A stretch of 64,000 nt of DNA from Pseudomonadota bacterium (GCA_023388175.1 JAEWGT010000017.1:372001-436000), one strand, 5' to 3'; numbered from the stretch's first letter, positions 25,013 to 33,796 are shown. Made by a program: numbers and translations. The notes: generated from the letters alone by a model not told the origin.

Positions 25013-25945
25013 ATGAAGCTGGTGACCGGCAACTCCAACCGTCCGCTGGCGCAGGCCGTCGCCAGCTATCTGGAACTTCCACTGACCGATTGCACCGTCA
25101 AGCGCTTCGCCGACAATGAAGTCTATGTCGAAGTGCAGGAGAATGTGCGCGGCGAGGATGTCTTCATCCTCCAGTCCACCAGTTTCCCGGCCAATGACAA
25201 CCTCATGGAACTGCTGATCATCGCCGATGCGCTGCGCCGTTCCTCGGCCCGCCGCATTACGGCGGTTTTGCCCTATTTTGGCTATGCCCGCCAGGATCGC
25301 AAATCCGCGCCCCGTACGCCGATTTCCGCAAAGCTGGTTTCCAACCTGATCACCGAAGCCGGCGCCAACCGCGTGCTGACACTCGACCTGCATGCCGCGC
25401 AGATTCAGGGCTTTTTCGACATCCCGACCGACAACCTTACCGCCGCGCCGGTCATGGTTCGTGACATCAAGGACAATTACGACGTCAAGAATGTCATGGT
25501 CGTCTCGCCGGACGTCGGCGGCGTGGTGCGCGCCCGCAATGTGGCCAGCCGCATCGGGGCCAGCCTCGCCATTGTCGACAAGCGCCGCCCGCGCGCCGGC
25601 GTATCCGAGGTGATGAACATCATCGGCGACGTCGAGGGGCAGACCTGCATCCTGATCGACGACATTGTCGATTCCGGCGGCACCCTGGTCAATGCGGCCG
25701 AGGCATTGCTCAAAGCCGGCGCCAAAGAGGTTTCCGCCTATATTACCCATGGCGTCCTCTCCGGCACCGCGTCCGAGCGCATTGCCGCGTCCAAACTCAA
25801 GGAACTGGTGGTCACCGATTCCATCCTCGATACCGAGGAAACCCGCTCTGCCGCCAATATCCGTCGTCTGAGCATTGCTGCCCTGCTGGGCGAGGCCGTG
25901 GCCCGCACCGCCAGCGAACAAAGCGTTTCGAGCCTGTTCGATTAA
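25013..25945 (+). CDS. prs: Ribose-phosphate pyrophosphokinase
   Basis: A 310-residue PRPP synthetase. It makes PRPP for purine, pyrimidine, His and Trp synthesis. ITGNSNRPLAQAV-like N-terminus, FADNEVYVEVQENVRGEDVFILQS, LPYFGYARQDRK, the Mg-binding DLHAAQIQGFFDIP (about residues 124-137) and the PRPP loop LIDDIVDSGGTL (about 213-224) are all intact. The start ATG at 25013 is the natural one. Confidence 0.97.
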   Translation: MKLVTGNSNRPLAQAVASYLELPLTDCTVKRFADNEVYVEVQENVRGEDVFILQSTSFPANDNLMELLIIADALRRSSARRITAVLPYFGYARQDRKSAPRTPISAKLVSNLITEAGANRVLTLDLHAAQIQGFFDIPTDNLTAAPVMVRDIKDNYDVKNVMVVSPDVGGVVRARNVASRIGASLAIVDKRRPRAGVSEVMNIIGDVEGQTCILIDDIVDSGGTLVNAAEALLKAGAKEVSAYITHGVLSGTASERIAASKLKELVVTDSILDTEETRSAANIRRLSIAALLGEAVARTASEQSVSSLFD

Positions 25946-26087
25946 GGCTGTCAGGGGCATGGAATCCCTTGCTCGCTGCCCGTCTTTCCTCTATATCCCG
26001 CGCCCATGAAGCGCTCGTCACCCCTGGAGGACGGGCGCGTATGTTGTTGTAGTGGCAATATACACCAACCCAGAATGGATGATTTCC

Positions 26088-26708
26088 ATGGCTGCCAATA
26101 AAGTGCTCAAGGCACAGGCGCGTGAGGGAGTGGGCAAGGGGGCCGCTCGCGAAGTGCGTCGTCAGGGACGTGTTCCCGCTGTTATCTATGGTGACAAGAA
26201 GCCCCCCGTCACCGTTTCCGTCGAATTCAAAGACGCTCTGAAGTTCATCTATGCCGGTGGCTTCAAGTCGCACATCCTCGACCTCGACGTCGATGGTACC
26301 GTGCACAAGGTTATCCCGCGCGACTATCAGCTTGATGTCGTCAAGGATCAGCCGCTCCATATCGACTTCCTGCGCGTCTCGGGCAATTCCAAGATCACCG
26401 TGGAAGTCCACGTGAACTTCATCAATGAAGAGCAGAGCCCCGGCCTCAAGCGCGGCGGCACTCTCAACGTTGTGCGTCACACTGTGGAAGTTTCGGTCCC
26501 CGCCAATGCGATCCCCGAAGAGATCACCGTTGATCTTACCGGTTACGAAATCGGCGACTCGATCCACATCTCGGCTGTGAAGCTTGCCAAGAACGTCACG
26601 CCGACGATCACCGACCGCGACTTTACCATCGCTACCGTCGTGGCGCCGTCGGGCCTCAAGTCCGCTGACGCCGCTGGCGAAGGCGAAGCTGAAGCCGAAG
26701 CGGAATAA
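26088..26708 (+). CDS. rplY: 50S ribosomal protein L25/general stress protein Ctc
   Basis: A 206-residue L25 of the long (Ctc-type) form. The 5S rRNA-binding N-domain starts about residue 4 (VLKAQAREGVGKGAAREVRRQGRVPAVIYG) and the C-domain about residue 95 (VEVHVNFINEEQSPGLKRGGTLNVVRHTVEV). It ends with an Ala/Glu-rich acidic tail. The start at 26088 (MAANKVL) is preferred; an ATG at 26079 and a GTG at 26052 are also in frame. It precedes pth, a common neighbour. Confidence 0.94.
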   Translation: MAANKVLKAQAREGVGKGAAREVRRQGRVPAVIYGDKKPPVTVSVEFKDALKFIYAGGFKSHILDLDVDGTVHKVIPRDYQLDVVKDQPLHIDFLRVSGNSKITVEVHVNFINEEQSPGLKRGGTLNVVRHTVEVSVPANAIPEEITVDLTGYEIGDSIHISAVKLAKNVTPTITDRDFTIATVVAPSGLKSADAAGEGEAEAEAE

Positions 26709-26732
26709 TCCGCCCGCACCGCGAAGCGTTTT

Positions 26733-26754
26733 GAGGCGGCCCCACGGCCGCCTC
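26733..26754 (+). terminator. Hairpin between rplY and pth
   Basis: GAGGCGGCC, loop CCAC, GGCCGCCTC, a nine-base perfect stem followed by TCTCATTT. The T tract is weak, so it may only partly terminate or may stabilise the rplY mRNA. Confidence 0.55.
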
Positions 26755-26777
26755 TCTCATTTGAGAGGCTGCGATCC

Positions 26778-27485
26778 ATGAAACTGCTTGTCGGCCTCGG
26801 CAATCCCGGTACGCAATATGCCGGCAACCGCCACAATATCGGCTTCATGGCTGTGGACGCCATCGCCGCGGCCAATGGCATATCCGGATGGAAGTCCAAG
26901 CATTCCGGGCTTCTGGCCGAGGGCAATGTCGGCGGCGAGCGCGTATTGCTGCTCAAGCCGCAGACCTTCATGAACAAGTCCGGCGACAGCGTGCAACAGG
27001 TGGCCCGCTTCTATAAGCTCACCCCCGCCGACATCGTGGTCTTCTACGACGAGCTGGACCTCGCCCCCGGCAAGGTCCGAGTCAAGATCGGCGGCGGCAA
27101 TGGCGGGCACAATGGCCTGCGCTCCATCGATCCCCAGATCGGCCTGGAGTATAAGCGCGTCCGCCTCGGGATCGGCCATCCGGGCAAGGAATTCGTCACC
27201 CCCCACGTGCTGGGCGACTTCGCCAAGGCCGACAAGGCGTGGCTCGATCCGTTGCTGGACGAAATCGCCCGCCAGACGCCGCTCCTCCTCAAGGGTGACG
27301 ATGCCGGATTCATGAACAAGCTGGCGCTTGCCGTGAAGGGCGAGGACACCAAGACTGCACCCGCTGCTGCCAAGCCGGCGCAAAGCCATATCCGCCAGGC
27401 GCGTCCCACCCAGCCGCAGGCAGAAATGCCGAAATCGGGTCCCATGGCCGATATGCTGAGCAAGCTGTTCGGCAAAAAGGAATAG
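26778..27485 (+). CDS. pth: Peptidyl-tRNA hydrolase
   Basis: A 235-residue Pth that recycles peptidyl-tRNA from stalled translation. LVGLGNPGTQYAGNRHNIGFMAVD (residues 4-27) holds the catalytic His 20 region, and LKPQTFMNKSG, VFYDELDLAPGKVRVKIGGGNGGHNGLRSI the other conserved blocks. The last 45 residues (KGEDTKTAPAAAKPAQS onward) are an Ala/Pro/Lys-rich tail beyond the usual 190 residues, typical of alphaproteobacterial forms. Confidence 0.96.
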   Translation: MKLLVGLGNPGTQYAGNRHNIGFMAVDAIAAANGISGWKSKHSGLLAEGNVGGERVLLLKPQTFMNKSGDSVQQVARFYKLTPADIVVFYDELDLAPGKVRVKIGGGNGGHNGLRSIDPQIGLEYKRVRLGIGHPGKEFVTPHVLGDFAKADKAWLDPLLDEIARQTPLLLKGDDAGFMNKLALAVKGEDTKTAPAAAKPAQSHIRQARPTQPQAEMPKSGPMADMLSKLFGKKE

Positions 27486-27858
27486 CCGCAGCAAAACCCG
27501 CCTCGCCCCAATGGGTGAGCGTCTGCACGGTAACGAGCGGCGATTGGGCCGAAAAGCGAACGTTCAAACTGGCTCAATGCCGTTCGGACGGAACGCGGTC
27601 GGAAATCAGGCGGCGACTGCCCCCAAAGCTGCCAGGCGACATTGCTCCGGCGCGGCCGTCCACATCTTGGCAGCGGCACTCCAATGGGGCATTATCGAGC
27701 AATGAAAGCTGCCCACCGAACCATCTGCATGGCGCTTCCGCGTCGATGACGCAGGAAGCTTTAGCCGACAGCCCCAGTGGTTGTCAGCTAGCGTTTGCCC
27801 GTCAGCGTTCGGGTGAACCTTCGCCGCACCTGCGGCTTGCGAACATACGGTAGTTATC
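27486..27858. other. 373-base spacer with no supported gene
   Basis: All frames are broken or unlikely. The stretch 27530-27710 has the look of a decayed intergenic element (I recall similar strings in other alphaproteobacterial spacers, not checked). GCGTTTGCCCGTC (27791-27803) is matched at 12 of 13 positions downstream of catB at 28516-28528. Confidence 0.35.
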
Positions 27859-28497
27859 ATGCAAAATGTCTTCGAGAGCCCCTTCAAGGGCATCACACTC
27901 GATCGCCTCGTTACCAATCCCAACATTCACGTCGGCCGCTACAGCTACTATTCCGGCTATTATCATGGGCACGGCTTTGATGACTGCGCCCGCTTCCTTC
28001 TCCCCGATGAGGGCGTCGATAAACTTATCATCGGTTCCTTCTGCTCCATCGGGTCGGGCGCAGCCTTCGTGATGGCAGGGAATCAAGGGCATCGGAGCGA
28101 CTGGATAAGTACCTTTCCATTCTTTTGGATGTCGGAGGTCGCAGCCTTCGCGGGCGCGCGTAATGGTTTTGAACCCGCGGGAGACACAGTGATTGGCAAC
28201 GATGTCTGGATCGGTACCGAAGCCATCATCATGCCGGGCGTCACAATCGGGGACGGCGCAATCATCGGCACGCGGGCTTTGGTGACGCGGGACGTCGAGC
28301 CCTACGCCATTGTCGGCGGCAATCCCGCCAAGCCCATCCGTAAGCGTTTCGATGAGGCGGACATAGCGCGGCTTCTGGAACTTCGCTGGTGGGACTGGAG
28401 CGACGACGCGCTGAAACAGGCCATGCCGATCCTCACCAGTGGCGACATTGCAGCCCTCTACCGTCACTGGCGGATGGTCATCGAGCCAACGGCATAG
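27859..28497 (+). CDS. catB: CatB-type O-acetyltransferase (xenobiotic/chloramphenicol acetyltransferase family)
   Basis: A 212-residue left-handed beta-helix acetyltransferase. NPNIHVGRYSYYSGYYHGH, FDDCARFLLPDEGVDKLIIGS, FCSIGSGAAFVMAGNQGHR (with the catalytic His of NQGHR), and DVWIGTEAIIMPGVTIGDGAIIG followed by VVTRDV-like and VGGNPAKPIRKRF are nearly block-for-block those of type B chloramphenicol acetyltransferases. Length also matches. Resistance is therefore possible but not proven; many chromosomal homologues act on unknown substrates. It lies in a block of accessory genes, with a hairpin after it. Confidence 0.88.
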   Translation: MQNVFESPFKGITLDRLVTNPNIHVGRYSYYSGYYHGHGFDDCARFLLPDEGVDKLIIGSFCSIGSGAAFVMAGNQGHRSDWISTFPFFWMSEVAAFAGARNGFEPAGDTVIGNDVWIGTEAIIMPGVTIGDGAIIGTRALVTRDVEPYAIVGGNPAKPIRKRFDEADIARLLELRWWDWSDDALKQAMPILTSGDIAALYRHWRMVIEPTA

Positions 28498-28520
28498 CCA
28501 AGGTATTACGCGTCAGCGTC

Positions 28521-28551
28521 TGCCCGTCCTGTTTCCAAAACCGGACGGGCA
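28521..28551 (+). terminator. Hairpin after catB
   Basis: TGCCCGTCC (28521-28529), 13-base loop, GGACGGGCA (28543-28551), a perfect nine-base stem. The following GGTTTCC has few T, so termination strength is uncertain. Confidence 0.5.
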
Positions 28552-28594
28552 GGTTTCCACCCACGTTACTACCTGCCCCCGCCAGCGCGTGGAC

Positions 28595-29941
28595 CTATCC
28601 GCGCGCCCATTCCGGCAGCCATGCGCCATGGGCGGCGATGAGGTCGTCGACCAGTGACCAGATCTGGTCAAGATCGAGCTCCGCCGCCGTATGCGGGTCC
28701 ATCATCGCCGCGTGGTAGATATGCTCGCGCTTTTCTTCGATGAGGGCACGAACGGTCAATTCCTGCACATTGATATTGGTGCGGATCAAGGCGGTCAGTT
28801 GCGGCGGGAGGTCGCCGATATAGGTGGGCTGAAGCCCGTTGTCGTCGACGAGGCAAGGCACTTCCACCGCTGCCGCATTGGGCAGGCTGGTGATGACGCC
28901 ATTATTGCGCAGATTGCCGTAGATCACAGAAGGTTCGCCGGTCCAGACCGAATTGACGATGGAGCTGGCATATTCCTTGGACGGCTTCACGTTGATCTTG
29001 TCAGCCGTGCGGTATTGCTCGGAGGTCTTTTTCCAGCCCTCGATCTGCTCCACGCAGCGCTTGGGATATTCATCGAGCGGAATGCCGTATTTCTCGATCA
29101 GGTCGTCACGGCCCTCCTTGATGAAATAGGGCGTGTATTCGGCGAAGTGTTCCGAGCTTTCGGTGACGAAATAGCCCAGCCGCGTCATCATTTCGTAGCG
29201 CACTTTGTTGGGGCAGCGCGGATTCCAGCCCGGCTTCGGCGCGCGGCCCTCGCGATAGGCACGCAGCAGTTCGGGATAGAGATCCTTATAGGACCCGTCG
29301 GCCTGTCGATGCTCGAACTTGAGATAGAAGGCCATGTGGTTGATGCCCGCCGAGCGGTAGCGAATATCCTCGTAAGGAATGCCCAGATCATGAGCCAGCT
29401 CATGGGCCGTGCCCTGTACCGAATGGCAGAGACCGACCTGCTTGATCGTGGGATATTTCTCGGCAATGGCCCAGGTATTGATCGCCATCGGGTTGACGTA
29501 TTGCAGCATCACCGCGTCCGGTGCGACAGCCAGCATGTCCTCGCAGATGCTCCACAAATGCGGCACCGTTCGCAACCCGCGCATGATACCGCCGACGCCC
29601 AGCGTGTCGGCAATGGTCTGGCGCAGATTGTACTTCTTGGGCACCTCGAAATCGACCACCGTGGACGGCTCGTAGCCGCCGATCTGGAAGCAGACGACAA
29701 CGAAATTGGTGCCATCGAGCGCGGCGCGCTGATCATCGAAGGTCTTGACGCTCGCCGATACGCCAAGCGTCGAAATCAGCTTTCCGGCAATGATGGCGCT
29801 TTCTTCCAGGCGGGTCGGATTGATGTCCATCAGCCGGATTTCGGCGCCCGCCAGTGCCGGGCGCTGCAGAATGTCGCCGACAATATTCTTCATGAACACC
29901 GATGAACCGGCGCCGATAAAAGTGATCCTGGGATTTGCCAT
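28595..29941 (-). CDS. melA: Alpha-galactosidase, glycoside hydrolase family 4
   Basis: A 448-residue NAD+- and Mn2+-dependent GH4 enzyme. It has the Rossmann start ITFIGAGSSVFMKNIVGDIL, the metal-binding Cys in GLCHSVQGT (about residues 172-180), the metal-binding His in AGINHMAFYLK, and MQYVNPMAINTWAI-type segment LQYVNPMAINTW. LCHSVQGT favours alpha-galactosidase (MelA) over alpha-glucosidase or 6-phospho enzymes. The ATG at 29941 has GGAG upstream. It is divergent from the AraC gene at 30066, with 124 bases between, as expected for a regulated melibiose/raffinose gene. No sugar transporter is adjacent. Confidence 0.9.
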   Translation of the reverse strand: MANPRITFIGAGSSVFMKNIVGDILQRPALAGAEIRLMDINPTRLEESAIIAGKLISTLGVSASVKTFDDQRAALDGTNFVVVCFQIGGYEPSTVVDFEVPKKYNLRQTIADTLGVGGIMRGLRTVPHLWSICEDMLAVAPDAVMLQYVNPMAINTWAIAEKYPTIKQVGLCHSVQGTAHELAHDLGIPYEDIRYRSAGINHMAFYLKFEHRQADGSYKDLYPELLRAYREGRAPKPGWNPRCPNKVRYEMMTRLGYFVTESSEHFAEYTPYFIKEGRDDLIEKYGIPLDEYPKRCVEQIEGWKKTSEQYRTADKINVKPSKEYASSIVNSVWTGEPSVIYGNLRNNGVITSLPNAAAVEVPCLVDDNGLQPTYIGDLPPQLTALIRTNINVQELTVRALIEEKREHIYHAAMMDPHTAAELDLDQIWSLVDDLIAAHGAWLPEWARG

Positions 29942-30065
29942 GGGGAATGCTCCAAACGGGGCCGTCTTGGCCCGCGGCTCCTCCAGCCGCTTTGCGCCTA
30001 TGGATAGCGCTTGCTCCGTATGAAGCAATCCGGGATAAAAGGTCATTCTTCCGGGTTTCTAAGAT

Positions 30066-30956
30066 ATGATTTCTGGCCAGCCACCGCTTCGCCCCATTCC
30101 GCGCGCGGATCGGCGCTTTTACGCCGCCACCAAGGCCTTCGGCCGCTTCGGCATCCGCGCCTTTGCACCCGAGATCATGGCCGCGCCACATAGCCACGGC
30201 CATATCGAGTTCAACTGGCTGAGCCATGGGGAGATGGATTACCGTTTCGACGGCGCGCCGCTGACCATCCCGGCAAGACGGCTCGTGGCCTTCTGGGCGG
30301 GCGTACCGCACCAGACCACGGCGCTCCGTGGCACGGAAAACGCGCGGCAGATGAACATATATCTGCCCATGGATGCCTTTCTGGAAATGCCCCGTCTCGG
30401 CGCGCTGACCGAGACGCTGATGGGGGGCGGCGTCATAGCCATGTCACCGGACAGCATCAGCCTGGAGACGCTTGAACGCTGGTATGCCGACTATCGCAGC
30501 GGCCATGCCCAGCGCAGCGATCTCGCTCGCGCCGAGATCGCCATGTTGCTTCGACGCGCCGTGCTGGTCGGCTGGCAAGAGCTGTTGCCGCCATGGATAG
30601 ACAAATCCATGCGCGAGGCACGCAGCCCCTCCCCCGTCCGCTATGTGGTGCAGATGGTGCGCCACATCGTGGAGAACAGCGCCACCCGGCTCAACACCGG
30701 CGAAGTCGCGGCAGTTGCCGGGCTGCACCCCAGCTACGCAGCCAACCTGTTCACCAAGGTCATGCATATCCCGATGCAGAAATTCATCACGCGACTGCGC
30801 CTGATCCGCGCACGCAGCCTGCTGTTCGACACCAACATGCCGGTCGCCAATATCGCGGTGGAAGCCGGGTTCGCCTCCCAGACCCAGTTTTACGAGCATT
30901 TCCGCAAGGCCTACGGGATCACGCCCAACCAGATGCGCAAGGGCGAGCTCGGCTAG
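30066..30956 (+). CDS. AraC-family regulator, probably of melA
   Basis: A 296-residue AraC regulator. Residues about 25-120 form a cupin-type sensor (HSHGHIEFNWLSHGEMDYRF, then PARRLVAFWAGVPHQT). Residues 185-285 carry the double helix-turn-helix (NTGEVAAVAGLHPSYAANLFTKVMHIPMQKF ... PVANIAVEAGFASQTQFYEHFRKAYGITPNQMR). It resembles MelR and is divergent from melA, so a galactoside effector is likely. It is convergent with the second AraC gene by a four-base overlap. Confidence 0.85.
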   Translation: MISGQPPLRPIPRADRRFYAATKAFGRFGIRAFAPEIMAAPHSHGHIEFNWLSHGEMDYRFDGAPLTIPARRLVAFWAGVPHQTTALRGTENARQMNIYLPMDAFLEMPRLGALTETLMGGGVIAMSPDSISLETLERWYADYRSGHAQRSDLARAEIAMLLRRAVLVGWQELLPPWIDKSMREARSPSPVRYVVQMVRHIVENSATRLNTGEVAAVAGLHPSYAANLFTKVMHIPMQKFITRLRLIRARSLLFDTNMPVANIAVEAGFASQTQFYEHFRKAYGITPNQMRKGELG

Positions 30957-31756
30957 GCCCCGGCGCGGCGGAAGGCGGTGGGGCTCTTCCCCGACCAGAG
31001 TGCAAAGCGGCGGGAGAAATAAAACGGGCTGTCAAAGCCCAGTTGCGCCGCCACCTGCTGGACCGGGAAGCTGGTCCGGCGCAACAGGTCAGCGGCCCGC
31101 ACCATGCGGCGTTCCTCAAGAAAGGCCTGGACGCTCTGGCCGGTCTGTTCCCTGAACAGATGCGAAAACCGCGAAGGCGACAGCCCGGCTGCATCGGCGA
31201 CAATGCCCACGCTGAGGCTCTGCGCCAGCCCTGCCTCGATGAAATCGATCGCCCGCTCGATGCGCTGGTCAAGCGGGCCGGAATGGGGCGCAACAAACTC
31301 GTCGCACCGCAGCAGCAGAGCTTCGAGCGCATTCATGGCGAGAGCTTCGGCGCGTTTGCGCCCACTCGCCTGCAGTGCATGCACCGTGTGGAACTGGTCG
31401 ATTTCAGGGCCATCGAGATGCAGGTGCATGAGGCCGCCCCCGGCCTGTGGCCAGCCAAGAAGCTGGTGCCAATCGGGCCGGGGACGGAAGTGCGCCCAGA
31501 GCAATTCCCAATGCGGCGCGGCCCGCGCCACCCCATAATCATGCGGCGTGCCGGCAGGCAGGAGCACCCAATCCCCCGGTCGGGAAAGAAGTTCGCCCCC
31601 TGGATGGCCAAAGCGCCCCTCGCCTGACAGGGTCAGGATCAGCAACCAGTCCCCCACCCCGTTGGGCCGATAAGCGCGATAGCCGCTTGTTTCATGGGCA
31701 TGGCCCGAAAGTAGCTGCGAGCCTCCTGCATAGGGGGTTTCTTCGGTTTTGTTCAT
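30953..31756 (-). CDS. AraC-family regulator, second
   Basis: A 267-residue AraC regulator of the type often named arabinose operon regulator. The sensor part has LILTLSGEGRFGHPGG and PGDWVLLPAGTPHDYG (about residues 37-75); the DNA-binding part has SVGIVADAAGLSPSRFSHLFREQTG and PVQQVAAQLGFDSPFYFSRRFALWSGKSPTAFRR. Several starts are possible (31756 ATG, 31771 ATG, 31792); 31756 is chosen because conserved sequence begins shortly after. It is divergent from the PhyH gene and may control it. Confidence 0.82.
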   Translation of the reverse strand: MNKTEETPYAGGSQLLSGHAHETSGYRAYRPNGVGDWLLILTLSGEGRFGHPGGELLSRPGDWVLLPAGTPHDYGVARAAPHWELLWAHFRPRPDWHQLLGWPQAGGGLMHLHLDGPEIDQFHTVHALQASGRKRAEALAMNALEALLLRCDEFVAPHSGPLDQRIERAIDFIEAGLAQSLSVGIVADAAGLSPSRFSHLFREQTGQSVQAFLEERRMVRAADLLRRTSFPVQQVAAQLGFDSPFYFSRRFALWSGKSPTAFRRAGA

Positions 31757-31774
31757 AGCAGGATAGTACATGTC

Positions 31775-31788
31775 ATTGGCAGGCCAAT
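31775..31788. promoter_or_regulatory. Inverted repeat between AraC gene and PhyH gene
   Basis: ATTGGC, two bases AG, GCCAAT. It lies in the spacer shared by the two divergent genes. It could be an operator, or a composite of the start-codon region if AraC starts further upstream. Confidence 0.35.
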
Positions 31789-31840
31789 CCATGGCGCTTG
31801 CCGGAATGGGCTTCTAGCCTTTGAGGCAGAGGAGGACACC

Positions 31841-32659
31841 ATGACAACTCTATCGAGAGAACAGCGTCTGCAATTCGAGCGCGACGGTTTCATTGCCTTG
31901 CGCGGCCTGATTACGCCCGGAGAAATCGACGTCATCCGCGACACATTCATGGATGCGGCCAGCAATGGTCCCGTGCCCGGCCTGTCCGACATACGCAGCG
32001 GTTCGCCGGTCGGCAATGATCCGCTGGCGCGTTTTCCGCGCATGATGCATCCGCACAAGCATGTCGACAAGGAAGTCGGCCGCCTCGCACATCGCTATAT
32101 GCTCGATACCCGGCTCGAACCCATTCTCGCCGAACTCTTCGGCGAAGAGCCCTTCGCCTGCCAATCCATGTTCTATTTCAAGCCGCCCGGCGCGCGCGGG
32201 CAGGATCTGCATCAGGACAATTTCTACCTGCGGGTAAAGCCCGGCACCTGCATGGCCGCATGGATCGCCGTGGACGATGCCGACGAAGGCAATGGCGGCA
32301 TGATGTGCGTGCCCCAGACCTCCGGCCTGGACATTGCCTGCCCCGAACCCTCAGACCCTGCTCTGTTCTTCACCAGCGAACATGTCGAGCCGCCGCCCGG
32401 GCTCGAACCGCAGATGATGAACCTCAAGGCAGGCGATGTGCTGTTTTTCAACGGCAGCGTCATTCACGGCTCGACGCCCAATACCAGTGCGGAACGGTTC
32501 CGCCGCTCGCTGATCTTCCACTATGTACCGGCCAGCACGGTGGAAATGAGCCATTATTACGAGGCGATCTCATTCTCGGGCGAGCAACGGGAGATTGCCG
32601 TCAACATGGACGGTGGACCCTGCGGCACCAATCCGGACCTGCCCATGGGCCCGCACTGA
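31841..32659 (+). CDS. Phytanoyl-CoA dioxygenase (PhyH) family oxygenase
   Basis: A 272-residue Fe(II)/2-oxoglutarate oxygenase. The HxD of the iron triad is HQD in LHQDNFYL (about residues 125-132), the second His is in GSVIHGSTPNTS (about 205-216), and the 2-oxoglutarate Arg is in ERFRRSLIFHY. The N-terminal YERDGFI-like QFERDGFIALRGL is typical. The substrate is unknown; EctD-like ectoine hydroxylase features are not seen. It is divergent from an AraC gene. The terminator at 32671 is shared with ychF. Confidence 0.85.
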   Translation: MTTLSREQRLQFERDGFIALRGLITPGEIDVIRDTFMDAASNGPVPGLSDIRSGSPVGNDPLARFPRMMHPHKHVDKEVGRLAHRYMLDTRLEPILAELFGEEPFACQSMFYFKPPGARGQDLHQDNFYLRVKPGTCMAAWIAVDDADEGNGGMMCVPQTSGLDIACPEPSDPALFFTSEHVEPPPGLEPQMMNLKAGDVLFFNGSVIHGSTPNTSAERFRRSLIFHYVPASTVEMSHYYEAISFSGEQREIAVNMDGGPCGTNPDLPMGPH

Positions 32660-32670
32660 CGCAAAAAGAA

Positions 32671-32690
32671 GGGGCGCCTCGCGGCGCCCC
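32671..32690 (-). terminator. Terminator of ychF
   Basis: GGGGCGCC, loop TCGC, GGCGCCCC. Read on the minus strand it is followed by TTCTTTTTGC. It sits between convergent PhyH and ychF stops and may also stop the PhyH transcript. Confidence 0.8.
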
Positions 32691-32698
32691 AAATGCGT

Positions 32699-33796
32699 CT
32701 AGACGTTGAACTTGAACAACATCACGTCGCCGTCCTTGACGACATATTCCTTGCCTTCGTCGCGGGCCTTGCCGGCTTCCTTAGCACCCTGCTCGCCTCC
32801 CAGAGCCACGAAATCATCATAGCCAATGGTCTGGGCGCGAATGAAGCCGCGCTCGAAATCGGTGTGGATCACACCTGCCGCCTGCGGAGCCCTGTAACCC
32901 TTGTGAATGGTCCAGGCGCGGGTTTCCTTGGGGCCGACCGTGAAATAGGTCTGCAGGTTCAACAGGTCGTAAGCAGCGCGGATCAGCCGGTTCAGGCCAG
33001 GCTGATCGAGATCGAGCGAGCTGAGATATTCGGCCTGTTCCTCGTCGGAAAGCTGGGCAAGCTGGCTCTCGATTTCCGCAGAGATAATCACGACGCCCGC
33101 ATCATTGGCCTTGGCATACTCCTCGACCTTTTTGCTCAGAGCATTGCCGGTGGCGGCAGAGCCTTCATCCACATTGCAGACATAAAGCGCTGGCTTGCTG
33201 GTCAGCAGTTGCAGTTCATTGAACGCCTTCTCTTCCTCGGGATCGCGCTTGACGAAGCGGGCCGACTTGCCATCGCGCAACACGGCAAGAGCGCGGTCGA
33301 TCAGCTCCAGGGTGACCTTGGCGTCCTTGTCATTACCCTTGGCCTTCTTTTCAACGCCCGCGCGGCGCTTTTCGAGGCTTTCGAGGTCTGCAAGCATCAA
33401 TTCGGTTTCCACCACTTCGGCATCGGCGAGCGGATCGACCTTGTTGGAAACGTGGATGACATTGCCATCTTCAAAGCAGCGCAGCACATAGGCGATGGCG
33501 TCGGTCTCGCGGATATTGGCGAGAAACTGATTGCCCAGACCTTCGCCCTGCGAGGCGCCTTTGACCAGACCCGCAATATCCACAAAGCTCATCCGCGCAG
33601 GCAGCACATTGACCGACTTGCCGATGGCGGCGAGCTTTTCCAGCCGCGGATCGGGCACCGACACTTCGCCGACATTGGGCTCGATCGTGCAGAATGGAAA
33701 ATTGGCAGCCTGGGCCGCAGCCGTGCGGGTCAATGCGTTGAAAAGTGTCGACTTGCCGACATTCGGCAGGCCGACAATGCCCATCTTGAAGCCCAT
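32699..33796 (-). CDS. ychF: Redox-regulated ATPase YchF
   Basis: A 365-residue Obg-family P-loop ATPase of standard length that binds ribosomes. G1 GLPNVGKSTLFNALT (about residues 7-21), switch-adjacent FPFCTIEPNVG, G3 DIAGLVKGAS, the N-x-x-E/NVDE nucleotide motif (VCNVDEGSA) and the C-terminal TGS-like domain (QTYFTVGPKETRAWTIHKGY ... IHTDFERGFIRAQ) are intact. The start at 33796 (MGFKMGIVG) is standard. In related genomes it normally follows pth directly; here about 5 kb lies between. Confidence 0.96.
   Translation of the reverse strand: MGFKMGIVGLPNVGKSTLFNALTRTAAAQAANFPFCTIEPNVGEVSVPDPRLEKLAAIGKSVNVLPARMSFVDIAGLVKGASQGEGLGNQFLANIRETDAIAYVLRCFEDGNVIHVSNKVDPLADAEVVETELMLADLESLEKRRAGVEKKAKGNDKDAKVTLELIDRALAVLRDGKSARFVKRDPEEEKAFNELQLLTSKPALYVCNVDEGSAATGNALSKKVEEYAKANDAGVVIISAEIESQLAQLSDEEQAEYLSSLDLDQPGLNRLIRAAYDLLNLQTYFTVGPKETRAWTIHKGYRAPQAAGVIHTDFERGFIRAQTIGYDDFVALGGEQGAKEAGKARDEGKEYVVKDGDVMLFKFNV

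Noticed and set aside
27486..28595. Integron cassette with attC around catB
   Set aside because: No attC-type core sites (inverse GTTRRRY and RYYYAAC) were found on the flanks, only short direct repeats.
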